Shown one piece after another: positions 1 to 9,976 of a stretch of DNA of 64,000 bases. This DNA comes from Tritrichomonas musculus. Its lineage: Eukaryota > Parabasalia > Tritrichomonadida > Tritrichomonadidae. The stretch lies in assembly GCA_039105265.1 (NCBI GenBank), contig JAPFFF010000016.1:62001-126000 (forward strand), given 5' to 3'. The notes beneath the pieces are model-generated. The model was given only the letters and a program-made list of their open reading frames with translations. It did not search any database and was not told the DNA's origin. How positions within the stretch are numbered: position 1 is the first letter of the stretch; each line of letters starts with the position of its first letter. The position numbers and the translations under genes were made by a program.

Positions 1-366
1 GGTTGTGCAAATGGATCTGTTTGTAGTTGTGCAAATGGATCTGATTGTGGTTGTGCAAATGCATTTGTTTGTGGTTGTGCAAATGGATCTGTTTGTGGTT
101 GTGCAAATGCATTTGTTTGTGGTTGTGCAAATGGATCTGTTTGTAGTTGTGCAAATGGATCTGATTGTGGTTGTGCAAATGCATTTGTTTGTCGTTGTGC
201 AAATGGATCTGTTTGTCGTTGTGCAAATGGATCTGTTTGCGGTTGTGCAAATGCATTTGTTTGTGGTTGTGCAAATGCATTTGTTTGTGGTTGTGCAAAT
301 GCATTTGTTTGTGGTTGCATAAGTGCATTTGTTTGTGGTTGTGCAAATGCATTTGTTTGTCGTTGC
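1..366. repeat. 24-bp coding minisatellite
   Basis: About 15 copies of a 24-bp unit (on the plus strand, gttgtgcaaatg followed by gatctgtttgtg or catttgtttgtg). The period is exactly eight codons and the minus-strand frame encodes the DPF/NAF octapeptide tail of the ArfGAP protein. Units alternate between a DPF-coding and a NAF-coding variant in a patchy order, as expected from unequal crossing-over. The array continues past the left edge. Confidence 0.95.
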
Positions 367-1130
367 GCCATGAATGGGTTGCATTGGGCCTGATCCGCCG
401 AATCAAACAATTGAATATCTTCCGCTGCTGTAGTTTCTTGCGGTTGTTCATCGAAACAGAACTCCTGAGAAAGCTCTTCGTCATCCTGGAAGCTTTCATC
501 AGACACGAAACCATCATTATCAGAAGCGAAAGCGTTGCTGTCAGGAACGAAATCGGTGAGACTCGTTGCTGGCTGTATTGCCGGCGCCTCGATTTCTATC
601 TGCCGCGATTTGATACCGAAAAACGACTGCTCGTTAGGCGATGATATGTCAGAAAAGTCAGATTGCTCAGAATTAGAGACAAATGCGGACTGCTGCTCGA
701 AACTGTCGCTGTATTCCTCTTCAATCTGGTTGTGCCGTTGATCGAAAGAGAAATTTCCAATCTGAAAAGGCGAATACCACTTTTTTGCTAGATATTTGTC
801 AGTTAGAAAGGTTTTACGTTCAGAAAAAGATGAACCATACGGTATTTTTTGACAATCGCAGTTATAATGGGCCATCCATAGGTTATTAAATGATTGATTA
901 TCAGATGAATCTAATGATTTGACTTCTTCAGGAGAAAATTGATCATTGACGATGTTTTTTACTTTAAAGCCAAATTGTTGATGAATTAATGCACAACTTT
1001 GACATAAAAAAATTTTATTACTCATATCAACATATAATGCACAAGAATCTGAACAATCAACGCAAAATGAATTAGATTTTTTACGAATAAGTTCAAATAT
1101 CGCTTTTTTTGTATCTTGTAAAGAATTCAT
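1..1130 (-). CDS. ArfGAP-domain protein with DPF-rich repeat tail (3' end outside window)
   Basis: I translated this frame from ATG at 1130; it stays open to position 1, so the C terminus lies outside the window. Residues 23-46 form a C-x2-C-x16-C-x2-C zinc finger (C23, C26, C43, C46), followed by a helix with FSPEEVKSL and NNLWMAHY, and later KYLAKKWY. This is the ArfGAP fold, which stimulates GTP hydrolysis by Arf GTPases on Golgi and endosomal membranes. The C46-x3-HR signature of the family, whose Arg is the catalytic arginine finger, reads H50-Q51 here, so GAP activity is doubtful. After an acidic, aromatic-rich linker with one NPF, the tail is a tandem array of the octapeptides QTDPFAQP and QTNAFAQP. 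DPF and NPF tripeptides are known ligands of the AP-2 ear and EH domains, suggesting a clathrin-coat role (inference). The opposite-strand open frames over the repeat are shadows. Confidence 0.85.
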   Translation of the reverse strand, partial: MNSLQDTKKAIFELIRKKSNSFCVDCSDSCALYVDMSNKIFLCQSCALIHQQFGFKVKNIVNDQFSPEEVKSLDSSDNQSFNNLWMAHYNCDCQKIPYGSSFSERKTFLTDKYLAKKWYSPFQIGNFSFDQRHNQIEEEYSDSFEQQSAFVSNSEQSDFSDISSPNEQSFFGIKSRQIEIEAPAIQPATSLTDFVPDSNAFASDNDGFVSDESFQDDEELSQEFCFDEQPQETTAAEDIQLFDSADQAQCNPFMAQRQTNAFAQPQTNALMQPQTNAFAQPQTNAFAQPQTNAFAQPQTDPFAQRQTDPFAQRQTNAFAQPQSDPFAQLQTDPFAQPQTNAFAQPQTDPFAQPQTNAFAQPQSDPFAQLQTDPFAQ

Positions 1131-1970
1131 TAATTCAAAATTTTATTATAAAATTTCAAGGTTAATTTTTTGCCATATAAAAGGTCAATTTCCCCAACAC
1201 CTCCTCAAATTTTTGAGTTATTTCCAACTTTTCCAAAAATCAAAGAATAATCAAGAAAGAAAGTCAGTTATTCAAGAAGATATCCTCACATTGATGTTTT
1301 TTATGTCACAAAATAGAAAAATTTTCTTTTTTAATGTTTTTAATAAATAATGATTATTTTATTAAATGATAAAAAATTCTTCAAGATTGAAGAATCCAAT
1401 CAAACACTGGAATATATAACAGCAAATTTATAAGATGTATTTGGTGAAACATTATTAGAATATTAATAAATAATTAATATTAATTATTATCTGCACAATT
1501 AATTCAAAACATCAAATAATTAATTAATTTAAATCCTCAAAAGCAACAATTGCAGTAATATATAAATTTATATCATACCAAGAATATAAATAAAAAACAT
1601 CATTTAATTTATTAAAAAAAGCACAAAATAAATCCTTATAATGGAATATTTATATTCATTTTAAATAAAACAAATCATGAATTGACAAATGCATTTTAGA
1701 GTGCCTTTTTTATATATATATATATATATATATCAAATTAACAATTTTATAAAAAGAGCAAAGAATGAAATCTACCTTATTGTAGTATTAGTTACGACAA
1801 ATAAATTTTCAATTAAAATGTTCGATAAAATCTAGACTTTCAGGCAATCTATATTTTTTTGAATGATTCGATAAAAATTTGAATAGTTTATACATTCAAT
1901 TTTTATCGAAACTATTGAAATATAAAATGAATATAAAACCTAAAAAATTAAATGTTATTATTTTTATATA
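1131..1970. other. AT-rich intergenic region with TA microsatellite
   Basis: Very AT-rich spacer between the divergently transcribed ArfGAP and nitroreductase genes. It holds a TA dinucleotide run at about 1711-1733 and no open frame with family features. I see no RNA gene. Confidence 0.6.
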
Positions 1971-1979
1971 TCATTTTTT
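1971..1979 (+). promoter_or_regulatory. Initiator-like motif of the nitroreductase gene
   Basis: TCATTTTTT lies 12 bp before the chosen ATG at 1991. Trichomonad core promoters use an initiator of the TCA-pyrimidine type close to the start codon (established for Trichomonas vaginalis). The match supports starting the gene at 1991 rather than at an upstream ATG in AT-rich leader. Weak motif, so moderate confidence only. Confidence 0.4.
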
Positions 1980-1990
1980 TAATAAGAGTC

Positions 1991-2827
1991 ATGTCAGCAC
2001 AGGCTCCACTCACCATCATAGAAGCATTCAAAGAACGACGCTCAGTTCGCATATTTGGAGGTCAAAGTTTAACCGCAGAACAGCAAGAAGCACTTGCACA
2101 AAGCATCAAAGAAGCGAACTCACTTGAGACACCATTTCATTCACCAGGCGTTGAAGTGTCATCAACAGAACCAGGCCTTGGAAACCCACGAGTCATTCGA
2201 GGCGAAGCAGGCTTCATTGTATGCAAGATCCCTCATACAAACTCACTACAAAGGAACCAAATCACTGATGTTTGTTACAGAGCCCATCATGCATTAATGA
2301 GGCTTGCCCAGAATCACGTGAACACAATTTGGATAGCCGGAACATATGATGAAGATAAGGCAGAAAGAAGATTTAAAGGCTACCAAATTCCGTCTGTTAT
2401 TGCTATTGGAAATGGAGAAGCGTCACGTGAACAGAATGAACGATTGAAGCAAATGATGGGAATTCAAAGTGGAAGGTTTCCTTTTGATCAGATTTTTTAT
2501 GATGCAAAGAGCAAAAAGAGGATCTCTGAAAAAGATGCAGCTTCATCCGAATATCCACCTTACATGAAGGACTTTTTGGCTGCTTTGAGATCTGGTCCTT
2601 CAGCAATCAATTTGCAACCTTGGAGATTCATGATCGATGGAAACGATGTTCACTTGTTTGATGCAAAATTCAATAACTATTCGCCTTTTGATATGGGAAT
2701 TGCTCTCGCTAACCTTCACTTGCTCGCTGAGTTTAGAGGTGGAAATTGCACTTTTGAGATTAGAAATAAAGTTCCAGAGGCTCCACCTTCTTTTGGAACT
2801 TACATTGCTACTGCTGTTTATCACTAA
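1991..2827 (+). CDS. Nitroreductase-family flavoprotein
   Basis: 278 residues from MSAQAPLTIIEAF. The start is placed at 1991 because the in-frame upstream stretch is leader-like and hydrophobic, and an initiator-like TCA motif lies just 5'. The N-terminal RRSVRIFGG motif and C-terminal half motif SGPSAINLQPWRF match the FMN-binding signatures of nitroreductases, here of the two-lobed type related to the TM1586 family, in which two half-domains sit on one chain. Such enzymes transfer electrons from NAD(P)H through FMN to quinones or nitro compounds and in trichomonads may affect nitroimidazole handling (inference). GC content is clearly above the flanks. No frame damage is seen. Confidence 0.87.
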   Translation: MSAQAPLTIIEAFKERRSVRIFGGQSLTAEQQEALAQSIKEANSLETPFHSPGVEVSSTEPGLGNPRVIRGEAGFIVCKIPHTNSLQRNQITDVCYRAHHALMRLAQNHVNTIWIAGTYDEDKAERRFKGYQIPSVIAIGNGEASREQNERLKQMMGIQSGRFPFDQIFYDAKSKKRISEKDAASSEYPPYMKDFLAALRSGPSAINLQPWRFMIDGNDVHLFDAKFNNYSPFDMGIALANLHLLAEFRGGNCTFEIRNKVPEAPPSFGTYIATAVYH

Positions 2828-3982
2828 AAAGAAAAATTATATTTTTACTTTTTCTTTTTTTTTGGAATGGAATCTTTAATTTTGATCGTTCATCAAACTT
2901 TTTGTATGAAAGTAAACTGCTAATATTTTATCTTAATGTTTTCTACAATTCGCTTAGTATCACTCTAATTTGCTTTTTTAAAACTTTTTTGTTTTTAAAA
3001 AACATTCATTTGAATAAATTATCTTTTTTTTGAGTAGCCAAATAATCTTTCAAATTATAAGATGTTTAATTTCATACAAAAAGTTTGATGAATGTTTTTT
3101 AAAAGTAAAGAGATAAGGTTGACACTAACCGAATCGTAGAAAACTATAAGATAAAAAATTAGCCATTTATTTTCATACAAAAAGTTTGATGAACGATAAA
3201 CAATTGAGGTCAAATTAATGACGTGTTTTTTGTTATTCACGATTCCATTGCCCTTTTTTTTTTTAAAGCGAATTTGATAAATAACTCAATAATAAAACTT
3301 TGAAAAAGGAAAAAATCATAGCATTAATTAATAGCTGATATAGAGTCAAATTAAACAAACTTCAATAAATTAATTATTGATCAAAAAACACTTGTATTGT
3401 TAAATTTAATAATCAGAATATCTCAGCCTTAATGCATATATGGTATATTTTAATGGCATTATATCACTCTCAATAAGACCATTTATTAAGATACTTCAGA
3501 TTCAATTATTTTGCTCAAGTGTTTTTTTTTTCTCATATACGTTTTAATAATATGAATACCTAATATGACATTAGTTTTCCCAGGAAAAAAAAAAGAACGG
3601 ACAAGAAAAGTATCATTTTCTAATTCAATGCCTGTTATCTCTGAATTGATTATTTAATATTATTTATTTTAAATATTTATTAAGTAATATTTATTAAATA
3701 CATGATTAATTGAAAATAATAAAAGAAATTCAAGTGATATGATCATTTTATTTTTGTAATTTGCCCAAGTATTTTATAAACTTTTTGAAACAAGTTTTCA
3801 TTCAAATTTAAACAACAAATAAAAAAGAATATCTTTTATATTATAAAATATTAATAACATTTAATATAAATACATATTTGTGAATGCAAATGAGATTCTG
3901 TATAACTAAAAAAAAAAAAAAAAAAAAAGAGGATAATTATCATTCAAATTATAAAAAAAAAAAAGATATTCTTCTTATAGAG
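2828..3982. other. Intergenic region holding a foldback repeat
   Basis: No convincing coding sequence. The left part is a long inverted repeat listed separately; the remainder is AT-rich with A and T runs near 3903-3927 and 3950-3964, just beyond the 3' end of the ubiquitin-fold gene. Confidence 0.6.
2885..3197. repeat. Foldback (inverted-repeat) element
   Basis: Arms of about 80 nt face each other: the left arm starts TCGTTCATCAAACTTTTTGT at 2886 and the right arm ends with its complement at 3196. The arms match imperfectly over the motifs CATCAAACTTTTTGTATGAAA, TTTATCTTA and GTTTTCTAC. A third partial copy of the arm core lies inside at about 3071-3098. This is a MITE-like or hairpin-forming structure; no clear target duplication was recognised. 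Confidence 0.75.
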
Positions 3983-4513
3983 CTAATATATAACTGGCAT
4001 CGGTGAAATATCAAATGATTCTAAATTATGATCTACAATAGTTTCAGGATCTTTATCTCTGGAAAAATTATATTCATGAAATCGCTTTTTCAAGCTCTGA
4101 ATAAAGAAATACCTCTTTTCTTCTTTTTCAAAATTCTGATTTTTAAATGATTTTTTTGAGTTAGGTCTACTTTTATCATCATTATTTGGATACAGTCCTA
4201 GAATTATTCGGTTTTTAACATTTTTTTCATTTGCATATTTTGATGCGTTGAAGAAAAATCTATTAAAGCCAACTATATCTGTTTGAAAAGATATAACTAT
4301 CGATGATTTATTGGTAATCCCAGCTTCTGTAAAGGTTAATTGAGGTGATAATTGTGATCCATTGAACCAATAAATCAGGTTACATTGCTGACTTAAATTA
4401 GGGAAAGCTTCTCTAATAATACCAATTTTTTGATCGGTTCTTACAAGCACTGGGAATGTGCGAATGAAAGGAACGCAAGCAAAAATCTTGATATTTGATG
4501 AAATTTGGTCCAT
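3983..4513 (-). CDS. Ubiquitin-like-fold protein, function unknown
   Basis: 176 residues. Residues 8-75 (IKIFACVPFIRTFPVLV followed by TDQKIGIIREAFPN and later LTFTEAGITNKSSIVIS) have the pattern of a ubiquitin beta-grasp: a beta hairpin, a helix introduced by a Lys/Glu-rich turn, and a final beta strand preceded by a TLxExGIxxxSxI-type motif. The C-terminal half is basic and polar with no recognised domain. There is no C-terminal GlyGly, so conjugation like ubiquitin is unlikely. The start ATG at 4513 is the only good one. Trichomonads carry many small proteins of this kind; role unknown. Confidence 0.55.
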   Translation of the reverse strand: MDQISSNIKIFACVPFIRTFPVLVRTDQKIGIIREAFPNLSQQCNLIYWFNGSQLSPQLTFTEAGITNKSSIVISFQTDIVGFNRFFFNASKYANEKNVKNRIILGLYPNNDDKSRPNSKKSFKNQNFEKEEKRYFFIQSLKKRFHEYNFSRDKDPETIVDHNLESFDISPMPVIY

Positions 4514-4738
4514 GTATTAATGAAAGAAATGAGATGACACTTAAAATTTTTTCAATCAAATCAAGTGTCTAGAAAAAGTGAAATTCATTCAATTTTTTAA
4601 AATAAATTTATATTTTTGATTCAATGGTTTTTTCTGTCTCTTGCATGTTATAAAGTCAATATCCCACATAATTTTGGAAAATTAAAATAATATTATTAAA
4701 AATTTGAATAACAGATATCCTTTTGAAATTATTTATTT

Positions 4739-5076
4739 TTAAGGGACCACTATCATATTTTTTTGTAAACATTTCAATATTGAGAAAACTCATAGAAAAG
4801 AAAATTCAATAGTTGTTATCTCGGAAAAAGTTTAAATCTTTAAAATTTCACCATTCCGATCATTTTTGTAAAATTTTTACTCCTTTCAACTTTTAAATTT
4901 TTATTGAAAAAAGGGAATAGGCTTAAAAGAAGAATAGAAATAAATGATATGTAATTTATATAATTTATATATACCAAAATATAGCAAAAATACTCAAGAA
5001 ATAATTTTTTTTAAGTCAATTAATTTTGTGATAACTCATAGAATTTTTAACATAGAATTTGATAGTGGTCCCTTAA
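4739..5076. mobile_element. 338-bp TTAA-flanked MITE-like element
   Basis: The ends are a perfect 17-nt inverted repeat, TTAAGGGACCACTATCA at 4739-4755 and its complement at 5060-5076. TTAA is both terminus and apparent target duplication. The interior is AT-rich with no gene. TTAA targets are used by the piggyBac and Kolobok superfamilies; the GGG after TTAA favours Kolobok-like ends (inference). A non-autonomous element. Confidence 0.8.
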
Positions 5077-5325
5077 AATTAAGAAAAATAAAAAAAAATG
5101 TGGAAAAGAAGCCTTTTTTGAATGAATATATATGAAATAAATATCTCTTTTCTTTTCCATAATTCCAAAATATATTTTTTATTTATTAAAAAAAAATATG
5201 ATTTTATTTATATATTTTTTTTGGATTTCAATTTAAATTTTAAGTTTATAAATAAAAGTAAATCAAACATTGGAATTATTTAACTGTAATATGTTGGCTC
5301 CCTTTCAATCCTATTGATCCTTTCG

Positions 5326-6327
5326 ATGACATGTGATATGAAAAACGAACATTTTATGAGATCATTTAAAGCAATACCATATTTCAATGCATCTATTGTA
5401 ATAATTTTAACGATTTCTATTATATTTTATAATTTAGATTATTCTATCTATAATTTACCTTATATTTTTTATCAAATCAAATTTTACGATATTGTCAATA
5501 TTGCTTATTGTACAACGAACAATCAATTACATTTTGCTGCCATTTCATCGTTATCTATCATCAATCGAACGAAGAAAAAAATAGATTTTTATATCTTCAC
5601 TCCAGATCCATTCACCAAACCAAATACAATTTTTGAAAAAATTGAAAATGAAACAAACCGTCGTGTCACTTTTTATTTTGACACCATCAATTTTACACTA
5701 TGTAAAGAGACCTTTCGAAACAGATGGAATTTCTGGAATCCGTTTGCATATGCGCGCATTTTCATGATTGATAAAATTCCGGTTTCAAGATGCATCTACG
5801 TTGACACGGACGTTTACGGTTGTGGTGATGTGAACGAGCTGTGGCAAATTCACCTTGGCAACAATTTGATAGCTGCAGTTCCAGACAGGCTTCCATCGAG
5901 CAATTTTGTTGGAAGTGTTCACATGCAAATATTGAATACTTTGGTCGATCCAAAAGAAATTGAAATAATGAATAAAACCGGTTTAACCGTTAATAATTAT
6001 TTCAATAGTGGCGTGCTGCTGATGAATATCGATGAAATGAGGAAAATGAATTTTGTCAATAAGTGCGTGGCTGCGTATAAGAAAAATCAGACTTTTTACC
6101 CTGATCAGGACATGCTGAATGTCGTTTGCGGCCACAGGAGAATCATCCTTGACTGGAGATTCAATAAGCCTGTCGTCGGCGATTGGACCCGATGCGTCTT
6201 TCGGCATTATAATCATTTAAAGGTGACAAAGCCAGCATTCATTAGGCATCAGTTTGATTACGATTATTATTACGATTCGCTTGATGAATATAACAGATTG
6301 TTGGAAAAACTCAATCATTCTCTATAA
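5326..6327 (+). CDS. Glycosyltransferase family 8, type II membrane protein
   Basis: 333 residues from ATG 5326 (the frame is open slightly upstream but without an ATG; the ATG at 5338 is an alternative). A single membrane anchor is at about residues 20-42 after a short basic cytosolic tail, followed by a lumenal catalytic domain. GT8 hallmarks are IVNIAYCTTNNQLHFAA at the nucleotide-sugar site, the metal-binding DxD motif D160-T-D162 within CIYVDTDVYG, NYFNSGVLLMNI, and YPDQDMLNVVCG near the end. The family transfers glucose, xylose or galactose from UDP-sugars with retention of configuration, in the Golgi. The length is typical for a compact GT8. The acceptor cannot be inferred. N-glycosylation sequons occur in the lumenal part. 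Confidence 0.9.
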   Translation: MTCDMKNEHFMRSFKAIPYFNASIVIILTISIIFYNLDYSIYNLPYIFYQIKFYDIVNIAYCTTNNQLHFAAISSLSIINRTKKKIDFYIFTPDPFTKPNTIFEKIENETNRRVTFYFDTINFTLCKETFRNRWNFWNPFAYARIFMIDKIPVSRCIYVDTDVYGCGDVNELWQIHLGNNLIAAVPDRLPSSNFVGSVHMQILNTLVDPKEIEIMNKTGLTVNNYFNSGVLLMNIDEMRKMNFVNKCVAAYKKNQTFYPDQDMLNVVCGHRRIILDWRFNKPVVGDWTRCVFRHYNHLKVTKPAFIRHQFDYDYYYDSLDEYNRLLEKLNHSL

Positions 6328-6997
6328 TTAGGTTTTACACAAAATTATCTATCATTTTTATTTAGTAAAATTATCCTGTAATTTGATTGAAATTGAGATT
6401 TGAATTGAATCATTGGAATTTTCTTGAGTAAAGTTTGTCATATAATTGGAAAATGATGTGAAATGAATCAAGTGTAACGCCAGTTTTTTCTAATCATGCT
6501 TCAAAAGCTGAATTCATTACAAAAATTTTTGTTAGTCACTTTTTATAAAATTGACCTATCATATGGTGAAAAAAAAGTATTTCATTTCATTTTCCAAATA
6601 TTGGATAAAATCAATACTACTATTTTTAGCACATTGCTTAAGCACATAGAACTTTTTGTATGTATATATGGTCTAAATTAAACTTTTTGAGAAATTAAAA
6701 TTAATAATTCTTAAACAAAATAGCATGAACTATTTATGCTTTTTTTATTCCTTTAAAATAATATAAAAATATTTATTTTCTTAATTAATTCTGATTTTAA
6801 CCATTAAATCCTGAATTATATCAATCCCATTGATATAAGCTATTTGATTATCTAAATCAATCATTTTTAAAGAATAAATATTAATCAAATAATAATCTCA
6901 TTTTGAACATTTTCGATTATTTCGCGTTTAACATATTATCTAAAAACGAAAGCAATTTGTCTGTTTTTTTTTTTTTTTTTTTCATTTTTAACTTTAA
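6328..6997. other. Intergenic region
   Basis: AT-rich spacer. A 61-codon open frame at 6496 has no family features and is probably chance. A T run at about 6965-6982 lies just past the end of the chromatin-gene remnant. I see nothing else. Confidence 0.5.
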
Positions 6998-8773
6998 TTA
7001 TTTTGTTTTCTTTTTTAACTGAGCTTCTTGCTTAGACAACTGACTTCTCGTCTTAATTTGGTTTCTGCTTCGAGTTGGAATTGATCGTGATCGAGTTTGC
7101 ATCAGGTTAGATGAGCTTCCATTGCCAATAGCTTCATCTATTTCTTCTTCGTCAGACTAAAAAAAGTCATCTTCATCGTCGCTTTCATTTCTAACTCTCT
7201 GAGCCTGCTTCTCTCTTGTAGTAGATGAAGACTTTGATCTTGTTTCCATTATTTTTGGCGAATCATCTTCAACTTCTTCATTTTCTTCAATTTTAACTTT
7301 TGCCATTTGGACTTGATTTTTTGCCTTTTTGCCTTTTTCTTTAGGCTTTTCAGCAATTTTTTCTTTTTGTTGTTTTCACTATTGACATCTTCAAAAGGAA
7401 TTTCTTCAATTATTACATCAAATTGATCTTTTTCTTGTTTTTCTTTTTCCTTCTTCTTTTCCTCTTTTTTCTCTTGCTTCTTTGTGTGATTTCGTGTCTG
7501 CATTATTCTACTCTGTCCGTTTTCAAGCGATGCTCGCGCTCTGGTTGCCATTGGCCTTGCTCTCAGTCTTCTATCGAATTCGTTCTCTTCTGAATCGTTC
7601 TCTCCATATTCATCGTCGTCATCATCAACATCTTCATTCTCAGGAGTGAATACTGTCTCGTCTTCCTGCTTCTGCTGCTTCTGAGTCTCTTATTCTTCTT
7701 CAAATTATGAGTCTCTTCTTTATTCTTCTTCAAATTAATTGTATCTTCATTTTGACCTTCTTCTCCACTAGCAGAAACAGTAGCAGCACTTTCAGTAGCA
7801 TTCATGTTTTCTGTTGTCGCTGCTGTCGTTGTTGTGGGTGTTGGAGGCAATGGCCTCGTTCTTGGCCTTCCAACGCGACGTGTAGAAGAAGAAGTTGTTG
7901 AAGTTGTTGCTGTTGTGGTTGTCTCTTTGTGCTTGTTTGGATTCGGCGGTCTTCCTCTTCTGTGTGGGACGTTTACTTTGTTTGCATTGTCGCTTAGTTG
8001 CTCGTTGATCAAACTGATGTCAGCATTTGAAGTAATGATCAACTTCAGCCTCATCAAAAAGGCGCTTCTTTCCTCAAAAAAGATGAGAAATTGGACTGAT
8101 CTTTGGTCTTTATGGCACAGAACTCTCCATTCTCCTTCTCATTGTAGAGAGCAACATTGATTTTGCCAAGATTAAATAGAATATTATAGCCAAATAGGCA
8201 AATTCCTTTAACAAGGCTATGATCATCTTCAACTGTCCAGTTATCGGGCATACTGACTTGAGGACTAAATTGCTTCAGTTTTTCTTCCCTAGAAATCTGC
8301 TGAACGTATAACATAGTTGACATGCGAAGTTTAATCTTCTATGTAACATTTGGTGGAATCGAGATTGGTTCGCTAAAGGTCAAATCTGGAATGATAACAA
8401 ATTTAGAATTGTCTTGAAGTTCAGCGATTCCTTCTATTATATAGGAAGCCATAAATTCGACACTTTCTGTGGATTTTGTGAGCAATCTAGTTAATGAATG
8501 GAACTCACACCAATCTTCAACTGATTGACCAGCAAGAAGAACTCTGAAATTAGAAAGGACGCTTGTAATAACGTTAATTTCTGATTCATTCCAATTCATT
8601 GAGAATGGACCTTGTTCAGGAACTTGAAGAAGCGGCCAAAGTATCTTATCTTTTTCAATTAGAACTTGCCTTTCACCTGAATAAACACGATGCAGAATGA
8701 ATGAGAAAAGATCAGATAGAATTGAATTATAAAATTCTTTGAAGTAATTGAATTCAATAAAAAACGATATCAA
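6998..8773 (-). pseudogene. Broken CHD/SNF2-type chromatin gene, C-terminal part only, with AT hooks
   Basis: Consecutive minus-strand segments in gene order. First comes VPEQGPFSMNWNESE with a helical region ending WCEFHSLTRLL. Next is SMPDNWTVEDDHSLVKG followed by ICLFGYN, which resembles the LP-WW-x-HD-x-LL-G-GYG segment C-terminal to the helicase of CHD remodellers. Then come two AT-hook cores, RRGRPPNP and RRVGRPRTRP, and finally a Lys-rich tail ending about 6998. An in-frame stop separates the first two segments (8339), and there are frame changes near 8056 and 7560 and further stops in the tail, so this is a pseudogene. The ATPase domains are absent; sequence upstream of 8773 decays into AT-rich DNA and then a TTAA element at 8851. 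The CHD assignment is by pattern only. Confidence 0.5.
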
Positions 8774-8850
8774 TCATTGTATTCATCAATAGTCAATTTT
8801 TTATAATTCTTTTCTAATTTATAATAAAATCATTTCACATATTTATTATT

Positions 8851-9976
8851 TTAAGGTGGTTTTATGAAAAATAAATTCCCTAAAAAACTTTACTCATTCC
8901 TTTTCAATTAAAAAACAAACTTGATATATATCAACAAAACAATAAGGAAAATAAATAACTAATGATAAAGACTATTATTCCTTTTCTATGATTTTTACAT
9001 GAAATTATAAATTTTTGTTAATTAGCTAACATTTATTAAAACAAAATATAAAAATCAAATAAAGAGAACTTATGCATCAATAAAATATCAGCAATTTTAA
9101 AAATCATCATTTATATTGATATAATATTTTTATAATATGCAAATTCATTCATCAAATATATTTAAAAATTCACTATAATTACTTGTATTCCGTGTAAAAT
9201 AAATTAACAGAAGTACTTCTGGAATCATTGTTTTTTTATGGCAAATGCAAATATTTAGAAATTTTTTTACTTTTTCAAGTAAAAAGAAAAAGGAAAAACT
9301 TAAATTGTTAATTTAACGGTACCAATCAATGGAGTTTTACAAAATTTTGTAATTAATCGATATTTTCAAACTTGGTTAATTGAATAGTAAGTTTTATTTG
9401 ATTTTACTCTAAAATATATTATTAAAATTTAAATTTAAAAGCCACATATTGAGATAAAATTTTCAAAGTCTAATTCGACAATCAGTGAAAAGATTGAGAG
9501 AAAACAAAATAATGATATATTATCTCGGAGGATAAGTTTAGAGATTGTCAGGCCCTAATTTTTTATTTAGGTCTTTAATAAAAATATAAAAAAATTAAAT
9601 TTCCAATTTTTGATTTTACCTTGAGTTAGAGGCGCGACATCATTAGAATATTAGAATTGATGATGGGTTTCCTAAGACCAAATTTTTATAAGTTTGATAT
9701 TCGACGAAAAATTAACGAACGAAAATGAACTTTTTTTTTGGTGACCAGTAAAAAAAAAAGATATTCTTCAATTGCATTCAAATTTTGAAGCGGCAGGTCA
9801 CAAATTGAATGCATAAGGTCAAATCAAAAAATAAAAATATTGCGAAATCTACTGAATTGTATCATACATATATCTTTTATTTATCATTTATTTTATTTAC
9901 TATTTATATAAATATACTCAATTTTTAATGAAAATATCTGAAAATGGACAAACGAGGGTTCGTAAAACTCCCTTAA
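8851..9976. mobile_element. 1.1-kb TTAA-flanked element, diverged member of the 15.2/47.9-kb family
   Basis: The left end TTAAGGTGGTTTTATGA and right-end complement TTAAGGGAGTTTTACGA form an imperfect terminal inverted repeat with TTAA at both ends. Two internal blocks are shared with the copy at 47942-49190: one around 9541-9585 (a TTTAGGTCTTTAA core) and one at 9722-9747 (GAAAATGAAC, a T run, then GGTGACC). No coding capacity. It is more diverged than the other two copies, so presumably older. Confidence 0.75.

Noticed and set aside
1-366. CRISPR-like array
   Set aside because: Direct tandem units with no spacers, coding for a repeat protein tail in a eukaryote.
165-644. Plus-strand open frames through the left-edge repeat, Cys/Leu/Trp-rich
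   Set aside because: They are shadows of the 24-bp coding repeat; the minus-strand frame has the ArfGAP domain and remains open throughout.
7804-8160. 118-codon plus-strand frame rich in Val
   Set aside because: Antisense to the Thr-rich AT-hook region of the chromatin-gene remnant.
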